Of a stretch of DNA of 64,000 bases, positions 55,316 to 64,000 are shown piece after piece (the stretch's first letter is position 1; each line of letters starts with the position of its first letter). Below the pieces are notes generated by a model. It saw nothing but the letters and a program-made list of their open reading frames with translations. It had not been told where the DNA came from and ran no database searches. The DNA is from Curtobacterium sp. L6-1 (lineage in GTDB: Bacteria > Actinomycetota > Actinomycetes > Actinomycetales > Microbacteriaceae), in NCBI RefSeq assembly GCF_018885305.1, contig NZ_CP076544.1, positions 1,736,001-1,800,000 of the forward strand, written 5' to 3'. The translations under genes and the position numbers were made by a program.

Positions 55316-57913
55316 ATGACCAAGCCCATGCCCGACAAGCCATCGGTGGACGGACTCGAGCAGGTCTGGGGACCGCAGTGGGAGCAGGACGGCACCTACC
55401 GCTTCGACCGCGACGCCGCCGGTGACCGGTCCGCCGTCTACTCGATCGACACCCCGCCGCCGACCGCCTCCGGGTCGCTGCACATCGGGCACGTGTTCTC
55501 GTACACGCACACCGACCTCAAGGCCCGGTTCGAGCGCATGCGCGGCAAGCACGTCTTCTACCCGATGGGCTGGGACGACAACGGCCTGCCGACCGAGCGC
55601 CGGGTGCAGAACTACTACGGCGTCCGCTGCGACCCGTCGCTGCCGTACGACCCCGACTTCACGCCGCCGTTCGAGGGCGGCGACGGCAAGTCGAGCAAGG
55701 CAGCCGACCAGCTGCCGATCTCGCGCCGCAACTTCATCGAGCTGTGCGACCAGCTGACCGTGCAGGACGAGCAGCAGTTCGAGGAGCTCTTCCGCACCCT
55801 CGGCCTCTCCGTCGACTGGACGCAGTCCTACCGCACGATCGACGCGACGTCGCGGGCGAGTGCGCAGCGTGCCTTCCTCCGCAACCTCGAGCGCGGCGAG
55901 GCCTACCAGGCCGACGCCCCCACGCTCTGGGACGTCACCTTCCGCACCGCGGTCGCGCAGGCCGAGCTCGAGGACAAGGAGATGCCGGGCGCCTACCACG
56001 GCCTCGCCTTCCACAAGTCGGACGGCAGCGGTGACGTCGTCATCCAGACCACCCGTCCCGAGCTCCTGCCGGCGTGCGTCGCCCTCGTCGCGCACCCGGA
56101 CGACGAGCGCTTCCAGGACCTCTTCGGCACGACCGTGCGCTCCCCGCTGTTCGACGTCGAGGTCCCGGTGCTCGCCCACCACCTCGCGCAGAAGGACAAG
56201 GGCGCGGGCATCGCGATGATCTGCACCTTCGGTGACACCACCGACGTCGTGTGGTGGCGCGAGCTGCAGCTGCCGAACCGCTCCGTGATCGGCTTCGACG
56301 GCCGCATCCGCTCCGAGGAGCCCGCGTGGATCGAGTCCGAGCAGGGCCGGGCGCTCTACGCCGAGATGGCCGGCAAGACGGTGTTCTCCGCCAAGAAGGT
56401 CGTCGTGGACGCCCTGACCGAGTCCGGCGAGCTCGTCGGCGACGTGAAGACGATCAACCACCCGGTGAAGTTCTTCGAGAAGGGCGACAAGCCGCTCGAG
56501 ATCGTCTCCACCCGCCAGTGGTACGTGGTGAACGGCGCCCGCGACGAGCAGCTCCGGTCGACGCTGCTCGAGCGTGGTGAGCAGATCGCCTTCCACCCCG
56601 ACTTCATGAAGGTCCGGTACGACAACTGGGTCGGTGGCCTGTCCGGCGACTGGCTCATCTCGCGCCAGCGCTTCTTCGGTGTGCCGATCCCGGTCTGGTA
56701 CCCGCTCGACGCCGACGGCAACCCGGTGTTCGACCAGCCGATCGTCCCGACCGAGGCGCAGCTTCCCGTCGACCCGTCGTCCGACCCGGCACCCGGGTAC
56801 GACGAGTCGCAGCGCGGTGTCGCCGGCGGCTTCCAGGGCGAACTCGACGTGATGGACACCTGGGCCACGTCGTCGCTCACCCCGCAGCTCGCGGGCAAGT
56901 GGGAGACCGACCCCGCCCTCTACGACCTCGTGTACCCCTACGACGTCCGCCCGCAGGCCCAGGACATCATCCGCACGTGGCTGTTCACGACCGTGCTCCG
57001 CAGCCAGCTCGAGGCCGACGTCGTGCCGTGGCGGAACGCGTCGATCTCCGGCTTCATCGTCGATCCCGACCGCAAGAAGATGTCGAAGTCGAAGGGCAAC
57101 GTCGTCACGCCGCTGTCCATCCTCGAGGCGCACGGCGCGGACGCGGTCCGGTACTGGGCGGCCTCGTCGAAGCTCGGCACCGACGCGGCGTTCGACCCGC
57201 AGAACCCGAAGCAGATCAAGGTCGGCCGTCGCCTGGCGATCAAGGTGCTCAACGCGGCGAAGTTCGTGTACGGCTTCGAGCTGCCGACCGGCGCCCACCA
57301 GGTGACCGAGGCGCTCGACGTCGACATGCTCGCGGCCCTCGGCTCGGTCGTCGACCAGGCCACGGCCGCGTTCGACGGGTACGACCACGCCCGCGCGCTC
57401 GAGGTCACCGAGCGGTTCTTCTGGACCTTCTGCGACGACTACCTCGAGCTCGTCAAGGAGCGTGCCTACGGCACCGCCCCCGACGCGAGCCACGAGACGC
57501 AGGCGAGCGCGGTCCTCGCGCTCCGCGGCGCGATCGACGTGCTCCTCCGCCTGCTGGCGCCGTTCCTCCCGTACGCGACCGAGGAGGTGTGGGCCTGGAC
57601 CCACGAGACCAGCGTGCACCGGGCCTCCTGGCCGACGCGCGCCGACCTGCCGGTCGACCAGGCCGAGACGGGCCTGCTCGCCGCGGTCGGGCAGGCGCTC
57701 ATCGGCATCCGTGGTGCCAAGACGGCGGCGAAGGCGTCCCAGAAGACGCCCGTGACCCGGGCCGTCCTGCAGACGCCGGCCGGCGTGCGCCAGCTCGTCG
57801 AGCGCGCAGCGGTGGACCTGGCGGCCGTCGGCCGCATCCAGGACCTGTCGTTCGTCGACGGCGACGACTTCGCCGTCGTCGAGATCGAGCTGGCGGAGCA
57901 GCCCTCGGCGTAG
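55316..57913 (+). CDS. valS: valyl-tRNA synthetase
   Basis: An 865-residue class Ia synthetase. The HIGH motif is at 56-59 in SGSLHIGHVFSYTHTD, and KMSKS at 588-592 in DRKKMSKSKGN. The editing domain has TTRPELLPACVALVAHPDD. The length is normal, and the usual C-terminal coiled coil is short or missing. It charges tRNA-Val and removes mischarged threonine. ATG 55316 (MTKPMPDKPSVDGLEQVWGP) is selected; the open frame extends farther upstream, but across the promoter region. No T-box is visible in front of it, in contrast to ileS. Confidence 0.95.
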   Translation: MTKPMPDKPSVDGLEQVWGPQWEQDGTYRFDRDAAGDRSAVYSIDTPPPTASGSLHIGHVFSYTHTDLKARFERMRGKHVFYPMGWDDNGLPTERRVQNYYGVRCDPSLPYDPDFTPPFEGGDGKSSKAADQLPISRRNFIELCDQLTVQDEQQFEELFRTLGLSVDWTQSYRTIDATSRASAQRAFLRNLERGEAYQADAPTLWDVTFRTAVAQAELEDKEMPGAYHGLAFHKSDGSGDVVIQTTRPELLPACVALVAHPDDERFQDLFGTTVRSPLFDVEVPVLAHHLAQKDKGAGIAMICTFGDTTDVVWWRELQLPNRSVIGFDGRIRSEEPAWIESEQGRALYAEMAGKTVFSAKKVVVDALTESGELVGDVKTINHPVKFFEKGDKPLEIVSTRQWYVVNGARDEQLRSTLLERGEQIAFHPDFMKVRYDNWVGGLSGDWLISRQRFFGVPIPVWYPLDADGNPVFDQPIVPTEAQLPVDPSSDPAPGYDESQRGVAGGFQGELDVMDTWATSSLTPQLAGKWETDPALYDLVYPYDVRPQAQDIIRTWLFTTVLRSQLEADVVPWRNASISGFIVDPDRKKMSKSKGNVVTPLSILEAHGADAVRYWAASSKLGTDAAFDPQNPKQIKVGRRLAIKVLNAAKFVYGFELPTGAHQVTEALDVDMLAALGSVVDQATAAFDGYDHARALEVTERFFWTFCDDYLELVKERAYGTAPDASHETQASAVLALRGAIDVLLRLLAPFLPYATEEVWAWTHETSVHRASWPTRADLPVDQAETGLLAAVGQALIGIRGAKTAAKASQKTPVTRAVLQTPAGVRQLVERAAVDLAAVGRIQDLSFVDGDDFAVVEIELAEQPSA

Positions 57914-57922
57914 CCGGACCGC

Positions 57923-57970
57923 ACGCAGGACGCCCCGTTACCGTGGAGACTCGGGCGGGGCGTCCTGCGT
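57923..57970 (+). terminator. hairpin after valS
   Basis: ACGCAGGACGCCCCG (57923-57937) pairs perfectly with CGGGGCGTCCTGCGT (57956-57970) around an 18-nt loop. It lies 10 bp after the valS stop and 28 bp before the next start, so it should end the valS message. Confidence 0.75.
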
Positions 57971-57998
57971 TCCGCCCCCGACACGACTGGAGGCGCGC

Positions 57999-58250
57999 AT
58001 GCAGCTGGGGACGAGATGGAACGTCGGTGCGGAGCCGCCCGAGCGACTGCCCGAGACGATGGTCGTCGCCGTGCGCGGGGTCGAGGACGACCTGGCCGCC
58101 GAGTCGGTCGACGCCTCGACGTGGCGGTGGACGCTCACGTACCTCGAGGGCAAGCCGATGGTGGAGCTGGACGACGGCACGTCGATCCACCTCGATCCGC
58201 TGGGGCACGCGCAGGTGACGGACCCGGACGACGCCGGGTCCGAGGACTGA
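57999..58250 (+). CDS. hypothetical protein, 83 aa
   Basis: A small soluble acidic protein (MQLGTRWNVGAEPPERLPETM...). A central beta-rich part reads WRWTLTYLEGKPMVELDDG, and the C-terminus is Asp/Glu-rich. No domain is recognised. Similar small proteins with a WRWTLTYLE-like core occur in actinobacteria without known role, as far as I recall. ATG 57999 has GGAGG eight bases upstream. It is followed by a TetR gene on the same strand. Confidence 0.65.
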   Translation: MQLGTRWNVGAEPPERLPETMVVAVRGVEDDLAAESVDASTWRWTLTYLEGKPMVELDDGTSIHLDPLGHAQVTDPDDAGSED

Positions 58251-58305
58251 GCCCGCCGTCCGGGCCGGGGTGCTCGGTGCCCTGGCGGAGTACGATCGAG
58301 AACGT

Positions 58306-58353
58306 CCGTTCCCGGCGGGACCGGGTGGACCGTTCCCGGCAGGACCGGGTGGA
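58306..58353. repeat. 24-bp direct repeat, two copies
   Basis: GTTCCCGGCGGGACCGGGTG plus GACC occurs twice in tandem with a single G/A difference, directly upstream of the TetR start at 58381. A related GTGGACG follows. It lies in the probable promoter or leader region, so it could be an operator with two sites, or a simple duplication. Confidence 0.6.
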
Positions 58354-58380
58354 CGACGGGACGAGCCGGAGGTGACGGGC

Positions 58381-58971
58381 ATGGCGACGAGCACAGCGAC
58401 CGCGGTCGAGCCCGAGACGACGGCACGCATCGTCGAGACCGCCGACGCGCTGTTCTACGCGCGCGGCATCCAGGCGGTCGGCATGGACGAGATCCGCTCG
58501 ACGGCGGGCGTCTCGTTGAAGAAGCTGTACGCGGCGTTCCCCGGCAAGGAGCAGCTCATCGCAGCGGTCCTGACCGGCCGCCACGAGCTCTGGGAGCAGG
58601 GCATACGGACGGCCGTCGACGCGGCGGAGACCCCGCGCGACGAACTGCTCGCCGTGTACGACTTCCTCGAGTCCTGGTTCGGCGACGAGACCTTCCGCGG
58701 GTGCGGCTTCATCAACGCGTTCGGGGAGCTCGGGGCGACCTCCCCCGCGATCGCCGAGATCGCACGCGACCACAAGGACTCGTTCCAGCGCTTCATCGCG
58801 GACATCGCCGCCCACGCCGTCGCGGACGCCGACCGTGCCGAGGAGCTCGCGGCGCAGCTCGCACTCCTCGCCGAGGGCGCGCAGACCACCGCCGCCATCG
58901 CCGGGACCGCCGACGCGGCCGTGCACGCGCGCCGGGCAGCGGCGGTGCTCATCGACGCCGCGACTCGCTGA
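58381..58971 (+). CDS. TetR-family regulator
   Basis: A 196-residue regulator. The DNA-binding helices read IVETADALFYARGIQAVGMDEI and AGVSLKKLYAAFPGKEQL. The C-terminal domain has a region with the Cys-containing pattern FRGCGFINAFGELG, common in TetR members that respond to redox-active or electrophilic compounds; that role is an inference. ATG 58381 has GGAGG nine bases upstream. The M3 peptidase gene follows after 62 bp on the same strand; there is no evidence of regulation between them. Confidence 0.85.
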   Translation: MATSTATAVEPETTARIVETADALFYARGIQAVGMDEIRSTAGVSLKKLYAAFPGKEQLIAAVLTGRHELWEQGIRTAVDAAETPRDELLAVYDFLESWFGDETFRGCGFINAFGELGATSPAIAEIARDHKDSFQRFIADIAAHAVADADRAEELAAQLALLAEGAQTTAAIAGTADAAVHARRAAAVLIDAATR

Positions 58972-59033
58972 GCCCCGACGGTCGTCCGGTCCGGCCCGGG
59001 ACGGCCGCACACATCCGTCGCTAGGTTGGGGCG

Positions 59034-61061
59034 ATGGCCACTCCGTTCGATGGACCGAGCACCCTCCCCTACGCCCTCCCCCCGTTCGACGACGTACGGA
59101 CCGAGCACTACCGGCCCGCGTTCGACGCGGGCATGGCCGAGCACCGGGCGGAGGTCGAAGCGATCGCCACGGACCCGCACCCGCCGACGTTCGAGAACAC
59201 CCTGGTAGCGCTCGAGCGCTCCGGGCAGCTGCTGCAGCGCGTCGAGATGGTCTTCTCCACCGTCACCTCGGCGGACTCCACCGACGAGCTGCGCGACCTC
59301 GAGGCCGAGCTGTCCCCGCTGCTCGCCGCACACCGCGACGCCATCGTCCTCGACGCCCGTCTCTTCGCGCGCGTGCAGGCCGTCCACGACGACCTGGACG
59401 GTGTCGAGGGCCTGTCCGACGAGGACCGGCGCCTCGTCGACCGCACGCACACCGAGATGACCCTGGCGGGCGCCGGACTCGACGCGACGGGCAAGGAACG
59501 CCTGACCGCGATCAACCAGGAACTGTCGTCGCTGACCACGACGTTCGAGCGGAACCTGCTCGAGGACACGAACGACGCCGCCGTGCACGTCACCGACGAG
59601 GCAGAGCTCGCTGGCCTCGACGACGGCGCGAAGTCCGCCGCCGCCGGTGCAGCCGCCGACCGTGGTCTGGACGGCTGGCTCGTCACCCTGCCGCTCTACA
59701 CCGGGCACCCGTGGCTCGCCGCGCTCACCGACCGGGCGCTGCGGCAGCGGATCATGGAGGCGTCGCTCTCGCGTGGGCGCCGTGGCAACGCGTTCGACAA
59801 CCGCGACGTGCTGCTCCGCATCGTCCGGCTGCGCGCCGAACGCGCCGAGCTGCTCGGCTTCCGCGACCACGCGTCGGTCGTCACCGCGGACGAGACCGCC
59901 GGCGACCCGGAGGCCGTGGCCGGTCTGCTCTCGTCGCTCGTCACCGCCGCCACAGCGAACGCCCGCGACGAACGGGCCGTCCGCTCGCAGACCGTCGGCT
60001 TCGAGGTCGAGTCGTGGGACTGGGCGTACGCGACCGAGGTCCTCCGCGGGGAGCAGTTCGCCGCGGACAGCAGCGGGCTCCGTCCCTACCTGGAGGCCGA
60101 CCGCGTCCTGGTCGACGGGGTCTTCCACGCTGCGTCGGCACTGTACGGGCTGCGGTTCGCCGAGCGCCCCGACCTGCACGGCTACAACGCCGACGTGCGG
60201 GTCTTCGAGGTTACCGACGAGGACGACGAGCCCGTGGGCCTGTACCTGCTCGACCTGTACACGCGGGACGGCAAGCGGGGCGGCGCGTGGATGAACCCGG
60301 TCGTCGAGCAGTCGCACCTGCTCGGCACGCTGCCCGTCGTCGTGAACAACCTCAACGTGCCGAAGCCGGCCGCGGGCTCGGACACACTCCTCACGCAGGA
60401 CGAGGTCGAGACGCTGTTCCACGAGTTCGGGCACGCGCTGCACGGGCTCGTCGCGCGGACGACGTACCCGCGGTTCTCCGGGACGAACGTCGAGCGGGAC
60501 TTCGTCGAGTTCCCGTCGCAGGTCAACGAGATGTGGGTGACCTGGCCCTCGGTCCTGGCGAACTACGCGAAGCACCACGAGACCGGCGAACCGATGCCTC
60601 CCGAGCTCGTGCTCGGGCTGAGCGACTCCGCCGGGTTCAACGAGGGGTTCGGCACGACCGAGTACCTGGCCGCCGCACTGCTCGACCAGGCGTGGCACCG
60701 GCTCACCGCCGCGGAGGCCGCCGCGGTCACCGACGTCGAGGACTTCGAACGCCGAGCCCTGGCCGACGCGGGCATCGACGCCCCGGCCGTCCCGCCGCGC
60801 TACTCGTCGACGTACTTCGCCCACACGTTCTCGGGCGGGTACGACGCGGGCTACTACGGGTACATCTGGAGCGAGGTACTCGACGCCGACACGGTGGAGT
60901 GGTTCCGCGAGCACGGTGGGTTGTCACGCGAGGCCGGGGAGCGGTTCGCCCGAATGCTCCTGGGCGTCGGCGGTGCGAAGGACCCGCTCGAGGCCTACCG
61001 GGAGTTCCGGGGCCGCGACGCCGAGGTCGGGCCGCTGCTGCGTCGCCGCGGGCTCGAGTAG
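59034..61061 (+). CDS. dcp: M3 family metallopeptidase (peptidyl-dipeptidase Dcp-like)
   Basis: A 675-residue zinc peptidase. The zinc motif HEFGH is at 463-467 (LFHEFGHALHG), and the third ligand Glu should lie in NEGFGTTEYLAA or nearby. The large helical N-terminal part (1-400) encloses the active site as in thimet oligopeptidases. The Dcp branch removes dipeptides from the C-terminus of short peptides. No signal peptide is seen, so it is cytoplasmic. The YSSTYFAHTFSGGYDAGYYGYIWSE region (read in parts) is typical of the group. ATG 59034 begins the protein properly. A long palindrome follows its stop. Confidence 0.92.
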   Translation: MATPFDGPSTLPYALPPFDDVRTEHYRPAFDAGMAEHRAEVEAIATDPHPPTFENTLVALERSGQLLQRVEMVFSTVTSADSTDELRDLEAELSPLLAAHRDAIVLDARLFARVQAVHDDLDGVEGLSDEDRRLVDRTHTEMTLAGAGLDATGKERLTAINQELSSLTTTFERNLLEDTNDAAVHVTDEAELAGLDDGAKSAAAGAAADRGLDGWLVTLPLYTGHPWLAALTDRALRQRIMEASLSRGRRGNAFDNRDVLLRIVRLRAERAELLGFRDHASVVTADETAGDPEAVAGLLSSLVTAATANARDERAVRSQTVGFEVESWDWAYATEVLRGEQFAADSSGLRPYLEADRVLVDGVFHAASALYGLRFAERPDLHGYNADVRVFEVTDEDDEPVGLYLLDLYTRDGKRGGAWMNPVVEQSHLLGTLPVVVNNLNVPKPAAGSDTLLTQDEVETLFHEFGHALHGLVARTTYPRFSGTNVERDFVEFPSQVNEMWVTWPSVLANYAKHHETGEPMPPELVLGLSDSAGFNEGFGTTEYLAAALLDQAWHRLTAAEAAAVTDVEDFERRALADAGIDAPAVPPRYSSTYFAHTFSGGYDAGYYGYIWSEVLDADTVEWFREHGGLSREAGERFARMLLGVGGAKDPLEAYREFRGRDAEVGPLLRRRGLE

Positions 61062-61075
61062 GGCGCGGCGCTTCT

Positions 61076-61135
61076 GCGCCCCGCTACGAACATCGCGCCC
61101 CGTCGGAACGGGGCGCGATGTTCGTGGTGGGGCGC
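61076..61135. repeat. long palindrome, second copy of the two-copy family (terminator-like)
   Basis: Arms 61076-61102 and 61109-61135 pair around the loop TCGGAA, with two G-T positions that would be G-U in RNA. It lies between the convergent peptidase and clpX genes. It shares loop and nearly all stem bases with 8817-8876; where the stems differ (AAC/GTT there, ATC/GAT here) both arms changed together. Confidence 0.85.
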
Positions 61136-61161
61136 GATCCGGACGTCGGGCGCCGCCGCGG

Positions 61162-62442
<1,281 letters not shown>

Positions 62443-62591
62443 GCTCTCGGCCTTCCCTGGTCGACGTGCGCCGCCAGTGCGGTACACGAGGTCGTCGTGT
62501 CACCGAGCCTAACCGCATCCGGTGACACAGTCGGGGACCCCTGGCCGCGTTCGCCCACGGCGTCCCGGGACTGGTAGCGTGGACCCCGTTG

Positions 62592-62608
62592 CTCTACAAG
62601 TTGTAGAG
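62592..62608. promoter_or_regulatory. 17-bp palindrome CTCTACAAGTTGTAGAG, candidate operator
   Basis: A perfect palindrome 21 bp before the ycnI start. It contains TACA and TGTA half-sites as in BlaI/CopY operators, though these have a 2-bp centre and this one has 3 bp. BlaI/CopY-type repressors control copper and beta-lactam genes, so control of the copper operon is plausible. Such A/T-rich palindromes are rare in this DNA. Confidence 0.6.
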
Positions 62609-62629
62609 AACGGGCTCCCTGGAGGAACC

Positions 62630-63385
62630 ATGCAGAAGCGCCTCGCCGCCGGTGGCGTCGCGACCCTCGGTGTCGCCGCCGCGATCGTCCTCGGCACCGC
62701 CGCCTCGGCCAGCGCCCACGTCGAGGCGGAAGCCACCTCGACGGCCGCCAACTCGTACACCACGGTCACCTTCTCGGTGCCGCACGGCTGCGACGGCTCC
62801 CCCACGACGAAGCTCCGGTTCCACGTGCCCGAGTCCGTGATCGAGGTCACGCCGACCGTCAACCCGAACTGGACCATCTCGAAGGCGACCGAGCCCTACA
62901 CCGCCGCGAGCTCCGCCGCCGGTGACGACGACGAGGCCGAAGCCGCCGCCGAGCGCGTCACGAGCATCACCTACACGGCGAAGACCCCGCTCCCCGCCGA
63001 CGAGCGCGACACGTTCTCGCTCTCGTTCTCGCTGCCGGACGGCAAGGCCGGCGACACGGTGTCGATGCCCGTCACGCAGACCTGCGAAGCGGGCTCCACC
63101 GAGTGGGACCAGGCGACGAAGGCCGGCCAGGCCGAGCCGGAGCACCCGGCCCCCGCCATCACCCTCACCGCGGCCGACGCAGCCGGCGACGAGCACGCCC
63201 ACGGCACCACGGAGTCGACCGAGTCCGACGCGGCGGCGGCGACCACCGCCTCCAGTTCGACCACGGCGGAGGCGGCGGACCCGGACCTGGTGGGCCGGTT
63301 CCTCGGGCTCGGCGGCCTGCTCCTCGGCGCGGTCGCGCTCGTCGTCTCGGTCGCGGCCACACGCCGACGCGGCAGCAGCAAGTGA
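62630..63385 (+). CDS. ycnI: YcnI-family copper-binding protein (DUF1775)
   Basis: A 251-residue exported protein. The signal peptide ends at ASA, leaving His as the first mature residue (HVEAEATS); in YcnI of Bacillus this His and a Trp bind Cu2+. A Trp is present in NPNWTISKA. The DUF1775 fold runs to about residue 160 (VTSITYTAKTPLPADERDTF, ending at PVTQTCEAGS). A His/Ser/Thr-rich linker and a membrane anchor follow (LGGLLLGAVALVVSVAATRRR). GGAGG lies four bases before the ATG. The copC-like gene overlaps the stop by four bases. Confidence 0.88.
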   Translation: MQKRLAAGGVATLGVAAAIVLGTAASASAHVEAEATSTAANSYTTVTFSVPHGCDGSPTTKLRFHVPESVIEVTPTVNPNWTISKATEPYTAASSAAGDDDEAEAAAERVTSITYTAKTPLPADERDTFSLSFSLPDGKAGDTVSMPVTQTCEAGSTEWDQATKAGQAEPEHPAPAITLTAADAAGDEHAHGTTESTESDAAAATTASSSTTAEAADPDLVGRFLGLGGLLLGAVALVVSVAATRRRGSSK

Positions 63386-64000
63386 GGTCGGCTGACCGGA
63401 CGCGACGCCGGGCCGGGAGGCTCGGGGCCGCGTCCGCCGCCGCCCTCGCGATCGCGGGCGGTGCGGTCCTCGGCCTCGCCGCCCCGGCCAGTGCGCACAA
63501 CTACGTCGTCTCGGCGACGCCCGCGGCCGACAGCACCCTGACGAGCCTGCCGAAGACCTTCGCCATCACGACGAACGACCGGCTGCTCGACATCGGCGAC
63601 ACGGACTCCGGGTTCGCGTACCGCATCGTCGGTCCGGACGGGAAGTACTTCGAGAACGGCTGCGTCGACGTCGAGGGGCCGACCATGTCCACCGCGGCGG
63701 CGCTCGGCGACTCGGGGAAGTACACCGTCGAGTGGCAGATCATCTCGGCGGACGGGCACACCGTCTCGGACTCGTACGACTTCACCTGGGACGCCCCGGC
63801 CGGCTTCTCCCCCGCTACGGGATCGGCCGAGCCGCCGAGCTGCGCGACCGACGGGGCGAGCTCGTCGGCCGCTGCGACGACGACGGGCACGGAGTCCGGC
63901 GAGTCCTCGTCGACGGCGTCCGACGCGCTGTGGATCGGCGCGGGCGGGATCGTCGTCGTCGCCGCGGTCGTCGCCGTGCTGCTGCTCGTCCGTCGTCGCC
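63382..64000 (+). CDS. copC: CopC-domain copper resistance protein, 3' end outside window
   Basis: The frame opens with GTG 63382 overlapping the ycnI stop (GTGA) and runs for 206 codons to the edge. A signal peptide ends in ASA, followed by mature HNYVVSATPAADSTL, the typical CopC N-terminus with His as Cu2+ ligand. The other CopC mark, VEWQIISADGHTVSDSYDFTW, supplies further ligands (D, H). A Ser/Thr-rich linker and the start of a membrane helix (IGAGGIVVVAAVVAVLLLV) come last, so nearly the whole protein is visible. With YcnI it should handle copper outside the membrane. Confidence 0.88.
   Translation, partial: MRSADRTRRRAGRLGAASAAALAIAGGAVLGLAAPASAHNYVVSATPAADSTLTSLPKTFAITTNDRLLDIGDTDSGFAYRIVGPDGKYFENGCVDVEGPTMSTAAALGDSGKYTVEWQIISADGHTVSDSYDFTWDAPAGFSPATGSAEPPSCATDGASSSAAATTTGTESGESSSTASDALWIGAGGIVVVAAVVAVLLLVRRR

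Overview
The window is one continuous stretch of a high-GC actinobacterial chromosome. Gene content and order point to the family Microbacteriaceae, most likely Curtobacterium or a close relative; that placement is an inference. Supporting signs are a mycoredoxin, an imuA-imuB-dnaE2 mutasome under actinobacterial LexA boxes, a translational-type T-box in front of a type-2 ileS, a large RNase E/G, a VKOR-DsbA oxidative folding pair, many GTG starts and G+C-rich hairpin terminators without T-tracts. No insertion sequence, prophage, integrase, CRISPR array, rRNA or replication origin was found, so this looks like core chromosome rather than a mobile island.

Layout. 1-8.8 kb: a partial gene, a small membrane protein, a NUDIX hydrolase, a pabC-like lyase, an amidohydrolase, a prolyl oligopeptidase, a CYTH-CHAD protein and a mycoredoxin. 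8.9-16.7 kb: a SNF2 helicase, a phosphotransferase-fold protein, a FUSC transporter, a small unknown gene and an OmpR-type two-component pair. 16.9-25.5 kb, all minus strand: galM-like, pabB, imuA, imuB and dnaE2. Two exact LexA boxes precede imuA. 25.6-33.1 kb, all minus strand: rplU-rpmA-obg-proB-proA, a small membrane gene, nadD, an unknown disordered gene, rsfS and tRNA-Ala(GGC). 33.3-39.5 kb: a DUF4031 gene, a membrane gene, rne, and the plus-strand vkor-dsbA pair. 39.5-45.1 kb, minus strand: T-box, ileS, folC, DUF4233 gene, ndk. 45.4-53.3 kb: a CDF metal transporter, a Pro/Gln-repeat protein, and a TetR gene divergent from a four-gene dipeptide/nickel-type ABC transporter. 53.4-62.4 kb: a ProP-like symporter, valS, a small unknown gene, a TetR gene, an M3 peptidase and clpX. 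62.6 kb to the end: a copper operon (ycnI-copC) running off the edge.

How the parts work together. The mutasome cassette would be switched on when LexA is cleaved after DNA damage. The large minus-strand cluster combines ribosome assembly (L21, L27, Obg, RsfS), proline synthesis (ProB, ProA) and NAD synthesis (NadD). PabB, the PabC-like lyase and FolC cover three separate folate steps, although the glutaminase partner of PabB is not here. VKOR and the DsbA-like protein should form one disulfide-forming relay outside the membrane.

The most unusual feature is the number of tandem repeats at gene borders. Two of them copy the stop codon and the last codons of the neighbouring gene (21-bp and 29-bp units). 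There is also a pair of near-identical long palindromes 52 kb apart, with paired base changes that keep the stem. Other points of interest are an RNase E/G without the usual zinc-link cysteines, and a candidate operator in front of the copper genes.
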